A stretch of 44,595 nucleotides of DNA, from assembly GCA_902493125.1 (NCBI GenBank), contig CABUOF010000006.1, forward strand, positions 1 through 44,595, given 5' to 3'. This stretch comes from an uncultured Collinsella sp. (GTDB lineage: Bacteria; Actinomycetota; Coriobacteriia; Coriobacteriales; Coriobacteriaceae). Every line of letters starts with the position of its first letter. Positions within the stretch are counted from its first letter, which is position 1. The notes under the pieces were generated by a model. It had not been told where the DNA came from. It did not search any database and saw nothing but the letters and a program-made list of their open reading frames with translations. Shown piece after piece: positions 1-6,477 of this stretch. The position numbers were made by a program, and so were the translations under genes.

Positions 1-2
1 CT

Positions 3-317
3 GTTGTCTCGCGTGCATACAGCAAGCTTGGTTGCGCCTATTCCTGGGGCGGAATTGGCCCGAACAGCTTCGACTGCTCTGGTTTTGTAAGCTATTGCCT
101 TACTGGTCGCTATTGCCGCCTGGGCACCACGGGCACCTTTATGGGCTGGACGCGTGTGTCCGATCCGCAGCCCGGTGACGTTGTAGTCAACTCGTACCAC
201 ACCGGCATTTACATCGGTGGTGGTCAGATGATTCATGCGTCCGACTACAACACGGGTGTTATCATCAGCTCTGTTGCCGCCGGCATGAACAACAACTACA
301 TTTTCGTGCGCTACTAA
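3..317 (+). CDS. NlpC/P60-family cell-wall hydrolase, C-terminal part (5' end outside window)
   Basis: Only the last 104 residues are in the window, in the frame starting at base 3. The visible part is the NlpC/P60 catalytic domain: the FDCSGF motif carries the catalytic Cys (visible residue 25), YHTGIYIG gives the His after a short beta strand, and MIHAS gives the third polar position. Known members are secreted endopeptidases that cut peptidoglycan stem peptides, usually between D-Glu and the diamino acid. The signal peptide and any coiled-coil or SH3 region would lie upstream and cannot be seen. A hairpin terminator follows 24 bases after the stop, so this is the last gene of its transcript. 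Confidence 0.88.
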   Translation, partial: VVSRAYSKLGCAYSWGGIGPNSFDCSGFVSYCLTGRYCRLGTTGTFMGWTRVSDPQPGDVVVNSYHTGIYIGGGQMIHASDYNTGVIISSVAAGMNNNYIFVRY

Positions 318-340
318 GTATTCAGATAAAGCAAACGGAT

Positions 341-379
341 ATGGACCTCGTGGCTTTGAGTCATGGGGTCCATTCTTTT
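341..379 (+). terminator. Rho-independent terminator of the NlpC/P60 gene
   Basis: ATGGACC (341-347) pairs with GGTCCAT (367-373), extended by one G-T and one C-G pair, and is followed by TCTTTT. It lies just after the stop of the NlpC/P60 gene. Confidence 0.7.
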
Positions 380-393
380 GCCTTTCGTGCAGT

Positions 394-424
394 CCGCTAT
401 CTAGTTTTGAATACTAGATAGCGG
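394..424. promoter_or_regulatory. Perfect 12-bp inverted repeat upstream of degV, candidate operator
   Basis: CCGCTATCTAGT (394-405) and ACTAGATAGCGG (413-424) are perfect complements around a 7-base spacer. There is no T tract, so it is not an obvious terminator. The repeat ends where the -35 region of the degV promoter (-10 at 447-452) would lie. Seventeen of 18 bases of its minus-strand half, GTATTCAAAACTAGATAG, recur in the promoter of the nearby DUF1836 regulator gene, which suggests that regulator may bind here. Confidence 0.6.
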
Positions 425-446
425 CCCAATCGGTCTGCAAGATGGC

Positions 447-452
447 TATAAT
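447..452 (+). promoter_or_regulatory. Probable -10 box of the degV promoter
   Basis: A consensus TATAAT hexamer lies 30 bases before the degV start codon. The bases 17 upstream (GCCCAA) do not resemble a -35 box. This fits a promoter that needs an activator or a distorted spacer, with the inverted repeat at 394-424 immediately upstream. Confidence 0.5.
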
Positions 453-481
453 TGAATGGGAACGATTAGAAAGGACCCTCT

Positions 482-1348
482 ATGAGCTGGGCACTTATCT
501 CCGATTCAAGCTGCAATCTTCGCGATTGGCAACCGACCGCGCCCCATACCATCTTTGCATTTGCGCCCCTCAAAATTCGAGTGGGGGAGCGTGAATTCGT
601 CGATGACCTTTCGCTCGATGTTCATGAGCTCAACTGCGCTGTTCAGGCGGAGACGAACGCTTCTTCGAGCGCTTGTCCCAGCGTAGGGGAGTGGGCCGAG
701 CTCTTCAAATTGGCAGACAAGACCATCTGCATGCCGATCTCTGAGGGCGTGTCGGGCAGCTACAACGCGGCAGCCACGGCTCGCGATATGGTTCTTGCCG
801 AGGAACCGGACCGACAGATTCATCTAGTCAATTCACGCGCAGCTGGCGGCAAAATGGACCTCATTTTCCTGCTGTTCGACCGCTATCTTGCAAGCAACCC
901 GGATGTCTCATTCGAGGATGCTTGCGCATACTTCGATAGTCTTGAACAGAACAGCAAAATCCTCTTCAGTTTGTGCAATTACGAAAACCTCGCCAAAGCC
1001 GGACGTATCCCTAAGGCAGCCGGCGTTATTGCCAACAAGCTCAATATCCGCATTTTGGGCACGGCGAGCGAGGCCGGTAAAATCGAACTCGTCGGGCACA
1101 CGCGAGGCGAAAAGAAGATGCTCAACAAGATTATCGATACCATGGAAGCCGAGGGCTTTACGGGCGGTGAGGTCATCATCGATCACGTTGAGAACGAAGC
1201 TGGAGCCCAGGCGCTTACTGATCGCATAGTCGAACATTGGCCCGGCTCCAAGACCATCATCATGCCCTGCAACGGCCTGGATTCCTATTACGCCGAGATG
1301 CACGGCCTCATCATCGGCTACGGCATGGGCGTAGCTTCAGGCAAATAA
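482..1348 (+). CDS. DegV family protein (fatty-acid-binding)
   Basis: The 288-residue protein has the DegV fold throughout: an N-terminal ALISDSSCNL strand-turn, the ASSSACPSVGEW segment typical of the ligand-binding loop, PISEGVSGSYNAA, and a C-terminal IIGYGMGVA. Family members bind a single fatty acid; in Firmicutes the FakB members present it to the kinase FakA for phosphorylation. No fakA-like gene is visible here, so the kinase partner is unknown. The start is supported by AGAAAGGA at 469-476. The gene stands alone between its own promoter and a bidirectional terminator, convergent with a DUF1836 regulator. A shared promoter motif suggests that regulator may control it. Confidence 0.9.
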   Translation: MSWALISDSSCNLRDWQPTAPHTIFAFAPLKIRVGEREFVDDLSLDVHELNCAVQAETNASSSACPSVGEWAELFKLADKTICMPISEGVSGSYNAAATARDMVLAEEPDRQIHLVNSRAAGGKMDLIFLLFDRYLASNPDVSFEDACAYFDSLEQNSKILFSLCNYENLAKAGRIPKAAGVIANKLNIRILGTASEAGKIELVGHTRGEKKMLNKIIDTMEAEGFTGGEVIIDHVENEAGAQALTDRIVEHWPGSKTIIMPCNGLDSYYAEMHGLIIGYGMGVASGK

Positions 1349-1360
1349 AGTCCAACCAAG

Positions 1361-1414
1361 CAAAATACGGGCGGGACAAAGCGACAGATGGCTCTTTGTC
1401 CCGCCCGTTTTATA
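1361..1414. terminator. Bidirectional terminator between degV and the DUF1836 gene
   Basis: ACGGGCGGGACAAAG (1367-1381) pairs perfectly over 15 bp with 1394-1408. AAAAT lies on the left and TTTTAT on the right, so it can terminate transcription in both directions between the two convergent genes. Confidence 0.85.
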
Positions 1415-1420
1415 CGTCGG

Positions 1421-2032
1421 CTAGCTATTAAACCCGTTGAACTTGAGATAGCTCATCAAGTAAGCCTTCGAAACAAAGGATGAAACCGCACTGCGCACAA
1501 GCAGCGACTCACGCGTTACCTGATGCGCCGTATCGGGAACCGGCGTCTGCTCGACGGAAAACGCCGAACGAATCGATGCCTCGAGCTGATCGACCACATA
1601 ATCAAAGGCCGTCGGGGCATCGTAGCTCAAACGCTGAATGTTAAAGAGAGCCTGCACCGCAGCAATAGGTAGCACCTGCTTAAAGATGCAGATAGCGATC
1701 AGGCGGGCAATCTGCTCGCGGCCATATTGCTTTTTGACCGGAGCGGGCACCAGGCCGACCTTCACATAGTTATTGATCATCGATGGCGTAATGACAGGCT
1801 GCTCAACGCAAATGGATAGCGGCTCCATCCACAGCGCAACATACTCAATGACCTGGTCGCGGTAGAGCGTCACATTGGGCAACTGGTCATAGCGCGGCAG
1901 ACTCAACGTATTGAGTTTGCGCACGATATCGGACTGAATAAATGCATCGGGCAGCACAGTGGGCTGAATATCCTCAGGCTTAATGCTGACCGACGAATCA
2001 GACATCGGAATAACGTGTTTAACGTGGTTCAT
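1421..2032 (-). CDS. DUF1836 domain protein, MerR-like putative transcription regulator
   Basis: The 203-residue protein contains the DUF1836 signature around residues 85-130: ITPSMINNYVKVGLVPAPVKK followed by YGREQIARLIAICIFKQVLP. This resembles the winged-helix head of MerR regulators. The rest is helical and I see no ligand domain. An in-frame start lies 30 codons upstream, but ATG at 2032 is preceded by GGAGGACC at good spacing and is preferred. The promoter region (2057-2087) carries the motif GTATGCAAAACTAGATA, nearly identical to half of the inverted repeat before degV. My inference is autoregulation plus control of degV. No DNA target is known to me for this family. Confidence 0.8.
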   Translation of the reverse strand: MNHVKHVIPMSDSSVSIKPEDIQPTVLPDAFIQSDIVRKLNTLSLPRYDQLPNVTLYRDQVIEYVALWMEPLSICVEQPVITPSMINNYVKVGLVPAPVKKQYGREQIARLIAICIFKQVLPIAAVQALFNIQRLSYDAPTAFDYVVDQLEASIRSAFSVEQTPVPDTAHQVTRESLLVRSAVSSFVSKAYLMSYLKFNGFNS

Positions 2033-2056
2033 AAAGGTCCTCCGTTCATTTTCTAT

Positions 2057-2087
2057 ATTGTATTCTAGGTTATCTAGTTTTGCATAC
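2057..2087 (-). promoter_or_regulatory. Promoter and candidate autoregulatory site of the DUF1836 gene
   Basis: On the minus strand, GTATGCAAAACTAGATA is followed by ACCTAGAA and a TACAAT -10 box (2057-2062), 24 bases before the start codon. The motif covers the -35 position. It matches the degV upstream repeat at all but one base of its first 17 and contains a CTAG-N5-CTAG arrangement. Confidence 0.5.
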
Positions 2088-2097
2088 CACATAGCCG

Positions 2098-2143
2098 GCA
2101 AGAAAATGGCAGGACAGTGCACTGATGCATCGTCCCGCCATTT
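2098..2143 (-). terminator. Terminator of trxB
   Basis: On the minus strand AAATGGCGGGAC pairs with GTCCTGCCATTT (one mismatch) and is followed by TCTTG, 42 bases after the trxB stop codon. Confidence 0.65.
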
Positions 2144-2184
2144 AGTTAATTGATAGCAACCTTACATAAGATATATTATCGTAC

Positions 2185-3123
2185 TTATCCACGGAGAAAC
2201 GCATATGCGCTAGTTGCTGCTATGGCTCCGTCAGAAACGGCGGTCACAACCTGACGTAAGCGCTTGGAACGGATGTCGCCAGCGGCAAATAGACCTGGCG
2301 TGCGGGTCGCCATGGATTCATCAGTCAGAATGCCGCCATCAGGCGCCAAATCGACGAGATGCTCAACAAGCTCGGTATGGGGTTGCGTGCCGGCAAAGAC
2401 AAAAATGCCAAACGAGCCAGGCTCAAATGACTCGGAATGAATTTCCCCGGATGCATTGTCCTTAAAGGCGATCGTCGTTGGCATCGCTTCACCAGAAAGT
2501 TCAACAATACTAGTTTGGTACCTAACTGAAATATTATCTTTTGCAAGAACTTTTTGAACCACACCATCGGGGGCACGGAACTGATCGCGGCGCAAAACGA
2601 TGGTCACACTGCTGGCGATTTCTGACAAGAACAGAGCTTCCTCGCAGGCAGCATTGCCGCCGCCGATGACAAAGACCTGCTTGCCGCGAAAGAACATGCC
2701 GTCGCACGTCGCGCAATACGAAACGCCGCGACCGCGATACGTATCCTCGCCAACAAAACCAGCAGATCGCGGCGTGGCACCCATGCACGCAATGACGCTC
2801 TTGGACAGCGTATCGCCCATATCGTGATGCACCGTAAACAGCGCTGCATCGGCATCGTAATCGATACCCGAAACCATGCTCCATGCGACCTGTGCTCCCA
2901 GGCCCTCTGCATGTTGCTGAAAACGCTCGCCGAGTTCGGCGCCACTCAAGAGCGGAATGCCCGGATAGTTCTCGACTTCATTGGTCGTGGCGATCTGTCC
3001 ACCCGACATGCCCTGCTCAATCACGGTCGTCGTCAGGTTGGCACGCGCAGCGTAAATGGCGGCAGCATAGCCCGCGGGGCCTCCACCGATAATCGCAACA
3101 TCAATCGGCTGATCGGTAGTCAT
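2185..3123 (-). CDS. trxB: Thioredoxin reductase (NADPH)
   Basis: The 312-residue flavoprotein matches the low-molecular-weight thioredoxin reductase family, which reduces thioredoxin with NADPH. It shows an N-terminal FAD-binding GGGPAGYAAAIYAARANL (residues 13-30), the redox motif CATC (Cys137 and Cys140), an NADPH-binding GGGNAACEEALFLS segment, and a C-terminal FAAGDIRSKRLRQVVTAVSDGA. An in-frame extension of 25 codons exists upstream, but ATG at 3123 has GAGAGGA in front and gives the usual N terminus. No thioredoxin gene is adjacent. It is divergent from the glycosyltransferase and ends at a hairpin terminator. Confidence 0.95.
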   Translation of the reverse strand: MTTDQPIDVAIIGGGPAGYAAAIYAARANLTTTVIEQGMSGGQIATTNEVENYPGIPLLSGAELGERFQQHAEGLGAQVAWSMVSGIDYDADAALFTVHHDMGDTLSKSVIACMGATPRSAGFVGEDTYRGRGVSYCATCDGMFFRGKQVFVIGGGNAACEEALFLSEIASSVTIVLRRDQFRAPDGVVQKVLAKDNISVRYQTSIVELSGEAMPTTIAFKDNASGEIHSESFEPGSFGIFVFAGTQPHTELVEHLVDLAPDGGILTDESMATRTPGLFAAGDIRSKRLRQVVTAVSDGAIAATSAYAFLRG

Positions 3124-3240
3124 GAAGAATCCTCTCGTCGAAACGTTGTCGTTCTTTGCGCTCATACCCAAATTTACGTGAACATGACACTCATGCACTA
3201 CAATGATAAATCGCGTAACAAAGCTGAAGGGGAGTTATCG

Positions 3241-4542
3241 ATGGATCAAACGCAGACGAGCAATAGCGCTCCCCTGCCCATGCAAGCCACTCCCCAACCG
3301 GAGCAAATGACCGTTTCACCTGCACAAAAACCCCTGGTAACCATTGTGCACGCATCGGTTGGATCGGGCCACAAAGCCGCCGCCAACGCGATTGCGCAAG
3401 CATTTGACCTTATCCGCGGCACCAAGGGAATCCCTGAGGATATTGAAATTGAAGTGCTCGATATCCTTGATTTTGGACGTATTAAATTCGACGGCAATAA
3501 GACCGCGGCTTCTTTTACGGGAGCCACACGCCCCATTTACGACCTGACCTGGCGATATACGCTTACGGGACATCTTCTCTGGGGTGGCGGCACGGCATGG
3601 TCGCGAATTATGTTCCCCGCCTTCAACGAATATATTCGTCGCCGCAGGCCTATAGCCGTGGTCGCAACGCACATCACAGCAGCCAATGTTGCCGTGGGCG
3701 CCCGCGTCATCACGGGTATCGATTATCCGGTCATCTGCGTACCAACAGACTATGAAGTAGAAGGCTTTTGGCCCCACAAGGACACCGACCTGTTCTGCGT
3801 CGCCAACGAGTTTATGGCCGAAACGCTGCGCCCGCGCAAAGTTCCCGAGTCAAAGATCCGCATAACGGGCATCCCCATCCGAGCCGGTTTCGATACCGAT
3901 TACAAACGCGAGGATGAGCTGAGCAAGTTCAATCTCCCCATAGACAAAACCGTCGTATTGGTGATGGCCGGCGCCAGTTTGCCCCAACCATACGTGCGTT
4001 TCCGTGCCGCGATGGACCACACGCTCCCCTTCTTACGCAGCTTTGAAGACATGCACTTTGTCTTTTTACCGGGCAAGGATAAGGAATACGCCGCCCGACT
4101 CAAGACGCTCTTCGACGCCATGAAGCTCGACAACGTCACGGTTCTGGACTACGTGGACGACATGGCGGCCCTCATGCACGGCTGCGACCTGGCAATCCTC
4201 AAATCGGGCGGACTCACCGTCACCGAATGCCTGTGCGCGCATCTGCCGATGATCCTGCTGGGCAAATCATACGGTCAGGAAAAGGCCAACACCACGATGC
4301 TCACCGGCATGGGAGCCAGCATGCATGTCACCACCGCACGAGAACTCATCGTGACGTTACGCCATCTCCACGATCATCCCGAGTCGCTCAAGGCACTGCT
4401 CATCAATGGCGAAGTGCTGCGCCGCCCACGCGCAGCGGAGGACATCGCCATCGCAACCATGGAGCTCGTAGGCAAACCCCAAAAGCGCAAACGAGCCTTC
4501 TGCCGCTTCTACTGGGGCGGAAAACCTGCTCATATCAGGTAG
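3241..4542 (+). CDS. MGDG-synthase/MurG-like glycosyltransferase (GT28 family)
   Basis: The 433-residue enzyme begins with about 35 low-complexity residues rich in Gln, Thr and Pro. The MGDG-synthase N-terminal domain follows (IVHASVGSGHKAAANAI, about residues 38-54), then a GT28 C-terminal nucleotide-sugar domain with LKSGGLTVTECLCAHLPMIL. Relatives are processive diacylglycerol glucosyltransferases (UgtP type) and plant galactolipid synthases, which transfer sugar from UDP-sugar to diacylglycerol on the cytoplasmic membrane face. The actual sugar and acceptor cannot be read from sequence. The frame stays open far upstream, but AAGGGGAG before ATG 3241 supports that start. It is monocistronic and divergent from trxB. 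Confidence 0.85.
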   Translation: MDQTQTSNSAPLPMQATPQPEQMTVSPAQKPLVTIVHASVGSGHKAAANAIAQAFDLIRGTKGIPEDIEIEVLDILDFGRIKFDGNKTAASFTGATRPIYDLTWRYTLTGHLLWGGGTAWSRIMFPAFNEYIRRRRPIAVVATHITAANVAVGARVITGIDYPVICVPTDYEVEGFWPHKDTDLFCVANEFMAETLRPRKVPESKIRITGIPIRAGFDTDYKREDELSKFNLPIDKTVVLVMAGASLPQPYVRFRAAMDHTLPFLRSFEDMHFVFLPGKDKEYAARLKTLFDAMKLDNVTVLDYVDDMAALMHGCDLAILKSGGLTVTECLCAHLPMILLGKSYGQEKANTTMLTGMGASMHVTTARELIVTLRHLHDHPESLKALLINGEVLRRPRAAEDIAIATMELVGKPQKRKRAFCRFYWGGKPAHIR

Positions 4543-4570
4543 ACGAAAGTCCGCTGCTCAGCGGGAGCCG

Positions 4571-4645
4571 CCCATATATCATTCCATGCTCAAACATTCT
4601 CGCTTCGCTGCGCTCGCTGCGAAACTGCGCGTGGAACGATATGGG
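4571..4645 (+). repeat. Palindromic repeat family 1, copy A
   Basis: The core at 4587-4631 (45 nt) starts TGCTCAAACATTCTCGC and ends CTGCGCG, and contains an internal self-complementary TTCGCTGCG/CGCTGCGAA-like segment. It sits between paired arms: CCCATATATCATTCCA (4571-4586) with TGGAACGATATGGG (4632-4645). Weaker complementarity continues outward. Copy B at 4806-4909 has the same core in reverse orientation, lacking about 9 bases. Confidence 0.75.
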
Positions 4646-4698
4646 TGAGTCCCGGACGAGAGGCTTCCTGCTTGAAAACAAATTGCAATCCGACTAGA

Positions 4699-4741
4699 AA
4701 GCCGGTGCGACAAAGGAGAAACTCCCTTGTCGCACCGGCTT
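4699..4741 (-). terminator. Strong hairpin, probable terminator of the dut transcript
   Basis: AAGCCGGTGCGACAA pairs with TTGTCGCACCGGCTT, and the stem extends with one mismatch to about 20 bp. The minus strand continues TTTCTAG, a short T run, so termination of the dut transcript is more likely than of the plus-strand glycosyltransferase. The hairpin lies between the two repeat copies. Confidence 0.45.
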
Positions 4742-4805
4742 ACAAATCGATTAATGCTATCAGCTTCCAGCGAAGAGGCACGGTAGTTACAAGCATGCAA
4801 ACGTA

Positions 4806-4909
4806 GCTCACCCGTGGGAGGGCCCTATATATCGTCCCACGCGCAGTTTCGCAGCGCAGCGAGAATGTTTGAGCATGGGATGATATATAGGGTCCTCCCA
4901 CGGGTGAGC
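4806..4909 (-). repeat. Palindromic repeat family 1, copy B, with 34-bp arms
   Basis: The 36-nt core (4840-4875) matches copy A in the opposite orientation. The arms 4806-4839 and 4876-4909 are complementary over 34 bp with two mismatches. Both mismatches become G-U pairs if the plus strand is transcribed and A-C if the minus strand is. The right arm ends 12 bases before the dut stop codon. Inner arm ends differ from copy A in a compensatory way (TCCCA/TGGGA against TTCCA/TGGAA). Confidence 0.8.
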
Positions 4910-4921
4910 GGACGGAAGCAA

Positions 4922-5365
4922 CTAGGCGACGCCGGAGGAGCCGAAGCCTCCGTTGCCTCGGTCGGTTTCGTCTAGTTCTTCTACTTCTACGAGGTTGACC
5001 GTGGGGACTTCTTGGATGACGAGTTGGGCTATGCGGTCGCCTTTGTTGATTTGGATGTTGTTGGAGGGATCCAGGTTGATGAGGATAACCTTGAGTTCTC
5101 CTCGGTAGTGGGCGTCGATGAGGCCCGGCGTGTTGACTATAGACAGGCCCTGCTTGATGGCGAGACCGCTACGGGGCTGGACGAAGCCGGCGTAGCCATC
5201 GGGCAGGGCGAAGGCCAGCCCGGTAGAGACCAGACGGCGTTCGAAGGGCTTCAGGACGCAGTCCTCGTTGGAACGCAGATCCAAGCCGGCATCGGTGGGA
5301 TGGGCGTATTTGGGAAGCTCGACGGTGGGGTCGAGACGCTTTATGTTGACGGTAATGTTGGACAT
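4922..5365 (-). CDS. dut: Deoxyuridine 5'-triphosphate nucleotidohydrolase (dUTPase)
   Basis: The 147-residue protein carries the trimeric dUTPase motifs in order: DAGLDLRS (motif 1), PRSGLAIKQGL (motif 2), NTPGLIDAHYRGEL (motif 3), GDRIAQLVI (motif 4) and a C-terminal RGNGGFGSSG (motif 5), the P-loop-like tail that closes over the substrate. It hydrolyses dUTP to dUMP and pyrophosphate, keeping uracil out of DNA and feeding thymidylate synthesis. It starts 4 bases after the nrdR stop, so the two are very probably co-transcribed. Confidence 0.95.
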   Translation of the reverse strand: MSNITVNIKRLDPTVELPKYAHPTDAGLDLRSNEDCVLKPFERRLVSTGLAFALPDGYAGFVQPRSGLAIKQGLSIVNTPGLIDAHYRGELKVILINLDPSNNIQINKGDRIAQLVIQEVPTVNLVEVEELDETDRGNGGFGSSGVA

Positions 5366-5369
5366 GGAA

Positions 5370-5813
5370 TCACCTTAGCTTGTCGAGCTCTTGCAGAAAC
5401 TCATCGACGTCTTTGAAATCGCGGTAGACCGAGGCAAAGCGGATGTACGCCACCTTGTCGATCTTGGCCAAGCGCTTGAGCACCATGTCACCCAACTCAT
5501 GGGACGTGACGGCCGTCAGCGTACGAGAACGCAGCTCGACCTCGATATCGTCGATAATCTCATTGAGCTTCTTAGTGTCGATATCACGCTTGATGGTGGC
5601 GCGCATCAAGCCGACGAGCAGCTTATTGCGATCGAACCGCTGCTTAGTTCCGTCCGACTTAATGACCTCGATTGGGTCTTCGCATCGCTCGAACGTTGTA
5701 AAGCGGTAATTACACGAGCAACATTCGCGACGGCGCTTAATGGTGTTATTTGACTCCTGCATACGGGAATCAACGACGCGGGTATGTGCCTTGCCGCATT
5801 TGGGACAGCGCAT
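5370..5813 (-). CDS. nrdR: Transcriptional repressor NrdR
   Basis: At 147 residues this is a standard-length NrdR. Residues 1-45 form the zinc ribbon, with two Cys pairs (MRCPKCGKAHTRVVDSR, then CCSCNYRFTTFE), followed by the ATP-cone domain (VIKSDGTKQRFDRNKLLVGLMRA). Known members sense dATP/ATP and repress ribonucleotide reductase genes through NrdR boxes. The gene precedes dut by 4 bases, a sensible pairing in deoxynucleotide control. SD AGAGGAGG precedes the ATG. The start codon lies inside a 9-bp inverted repeat (5811-5848) that could mask it in mRNA. Confidence 0.95.
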   Translation of the reverse strand: MRCPKCGKAHTRVVDSRMQESNNTIKRRRECCSCNYRFTTFERCEDPIEVIKSDGTKQRFDRNKLLVGLMRATIKRDIDTKKLNEIIDDIEVELRSRTLTAVTSHELGDMVLKRLAKIDKVAYIRFASVYRDFKDVDEFLQELDKLR

Positions 5814-5848
5814 GGTACCTCCTCTTAAACGATAACAAGGGTACCATG
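5811..5848 (-). promoter_or_regulatory. Inverted repeat spanning the nrdR start codon
   Basis: CATGGTACC (5811-5819) and GGTACCATG (5840-5848) form a perfect 9-bp stem with a 20-base loop. In the minus-strand mRNA one arm contains the nrdR ATG and the last two G of its SD; the rest of the SD is in the loop. It may act as a translational control hairpin or as a protein site. Confidence 0.5.
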
Positions 5849-5864
5849 CGCAGCGTGATAATGA

Positions 5865-6317
5865 TTACGAACGAGTAGGAACCTTAAGATGCGCACCGGC
5901 GGCGAGCGAACCATGCTCCAGATGATTGACGTTACGGATCATGTCGGAAGTCTCTTGCGTGGAAAGGCCTTCGATTGGATATTCCTCGGCAAGCGACCAA
6001 AGAGAATCACCAGGCTGAACGCGAATGGTCTCGTAGGTAACGTTGGAAACGGACTCGGCATACGCGGCGTGACGAGCGCTAAAGACAGACGTAGCGAGGA
6101 CAAAGAAGAGCGTAAGCGCAACGGCAACGGCGACAATCGTCGGAACCTTCAGGGCAACGCGGGCCGGCGCGACTGCAGCCTGCTGATTGCGAGCAGGCTT
6201 TACGGTCAAAGGCTGAAAGCTGAAGCGGCCACCCTGAACAACCGTAAAAGTGGGTTCTGCAGGCGTCTCGAGCTTAAGGGCGAGGTTTCCCTGGACCATA
6301 TTCGTTGCGTTCATCAT
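5865..6317 (-). CDS. LysM membrane protein, probable SOS-induced division inhibitor (YneA-like)
   Basis: The 150-residue protein has about 55 basic or neutral cytoplasmic residues, one membrane helix (about 57-80, PTIVAVAVALTLFFVLATSV), and an extracellular LysM domain (about 96-146, IRVQPGDSLWSLAEEYPIEG to HLKVPTRS) expected to bind peptidoglycan. The gene is divergent from lexA, and its promoter has an SOS box between -35 and -10. Bacillus yneA has the same position, design and LexA control and delays division during DNA damage. That role is inferred here from architecture and context. No terminator is visible before nrdR, 51 bases downstream. Two adjacent ATG codons follow GAGGAGAAC; the first is used here. 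Confidence 0.8.
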   Translation of the reverse strand: MMNATNMVQGNLALKLETPAEPTFTVVQGGRFSFQPLTVKPARNQQAAVAPARVALKVPTIVAVAVALTLFFVLATSVFSARHAAYAESVSNVTYETIRVQPGDSLWSLAEEYPIEGLSTQETSDMIRNVNHLEHGSLAAGAHLKVPTRS

Positions 6318-6384
6318 GTTCTCCTCTCGCGTGTTTTGCTGAGAACAGTTTTATCAAGCCGCGCGGACAAAAATATCTGGCGCG

Positions 6385-6398
6385 AGAACGAATGTTCG
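6385..6398. promoter_or_regulatory. SOS (LexA) box 1 in the lexA/yneA-like intergenic region
   Basis: AGAACGAATGTTCG contains GAAC-N4-GTTC, the Gram-positive LexA-box core. It lies downstream of the predicted minus-strand -10 box, in the early transcribed region of the LysM gene. Confidence 0.75.
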
Positions 6399-6404
6399 GT
6401 TATT

Positions 6405-6432
6405 ATTATCTTCGAACAGTTGTTCCTGTCAA
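6405..6432 (-). promoter_or_regulatory. Promoter of the LysM/YneA-like gene
   Basis: On the minus strand a perfect TTGACA (6427-6432) is separated by 16 bases from GATAAT (6405-6410). SOS box 2 fills the spacer, so LexA binding should block RNA polymerase directly. Confidence 0.7.
6413..6426. promoter_or_regulatory. SOS (LexA) box 2
   Basis: CGAACAGTTGTTCC fits CGAAC-N4-GTTC and lies exactly in the -35/-10 spacer of the minus-strand LysM gene promoter. Confidence 0.85.
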
Positions 6433-6440
6433 GCAAAATT

Positions 6441-6454
6441 CGAACATTTGTTTG
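6441..6454. promoter_or_regulatory. SOS (LexA) box 3, proximal to lexA
   Basis: CGAACATTTGTTTG matches the box with one deviation in the right half. It ends 23 bases before the lexA start codon, which fits autorepression of lexA. Confidence 0.75.
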
Positions 6455-6477
6455 ACACGGGTAGAGAGGATGCCCTG

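Larger units (their letters stand above)
4543..4921. other. Gene-free region between convergent genes, rich in palindromes
   Basis: No credible gene is present in these 379 bases. They hold two inverted copies of a palindromic repeat (4571-4645 and 4806-4909) with a separate strong hairpin (4699-4741) between them. The flanking genes, glycosyltransferase and dut, converge here. Confidence 0.8.

Noticed and set aside
2824..3240. N-terminal extension of the glycosyltransferase reaching back over trxB
   Set aside because: The extension overlaps trxB on the other strand and lacks an SD, while ATG 3241 has AAGGGGAG in front and gives a sensible N terminus.
4227..4697. Plus-strand frame extending past the glycosyltransferase into the repeat region
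   Set aside because: It is a shifted frame of the glycosyltransferase continuing into a palindromic repeat, with no domain and no SD.
4571..4909. CRISPR array or tRNA remnant
   Set aside because: There are only two copies, in opposite orientation, of unequal core length and with no direct repeat-spacer pattern; no cloverleaf could be drawn.
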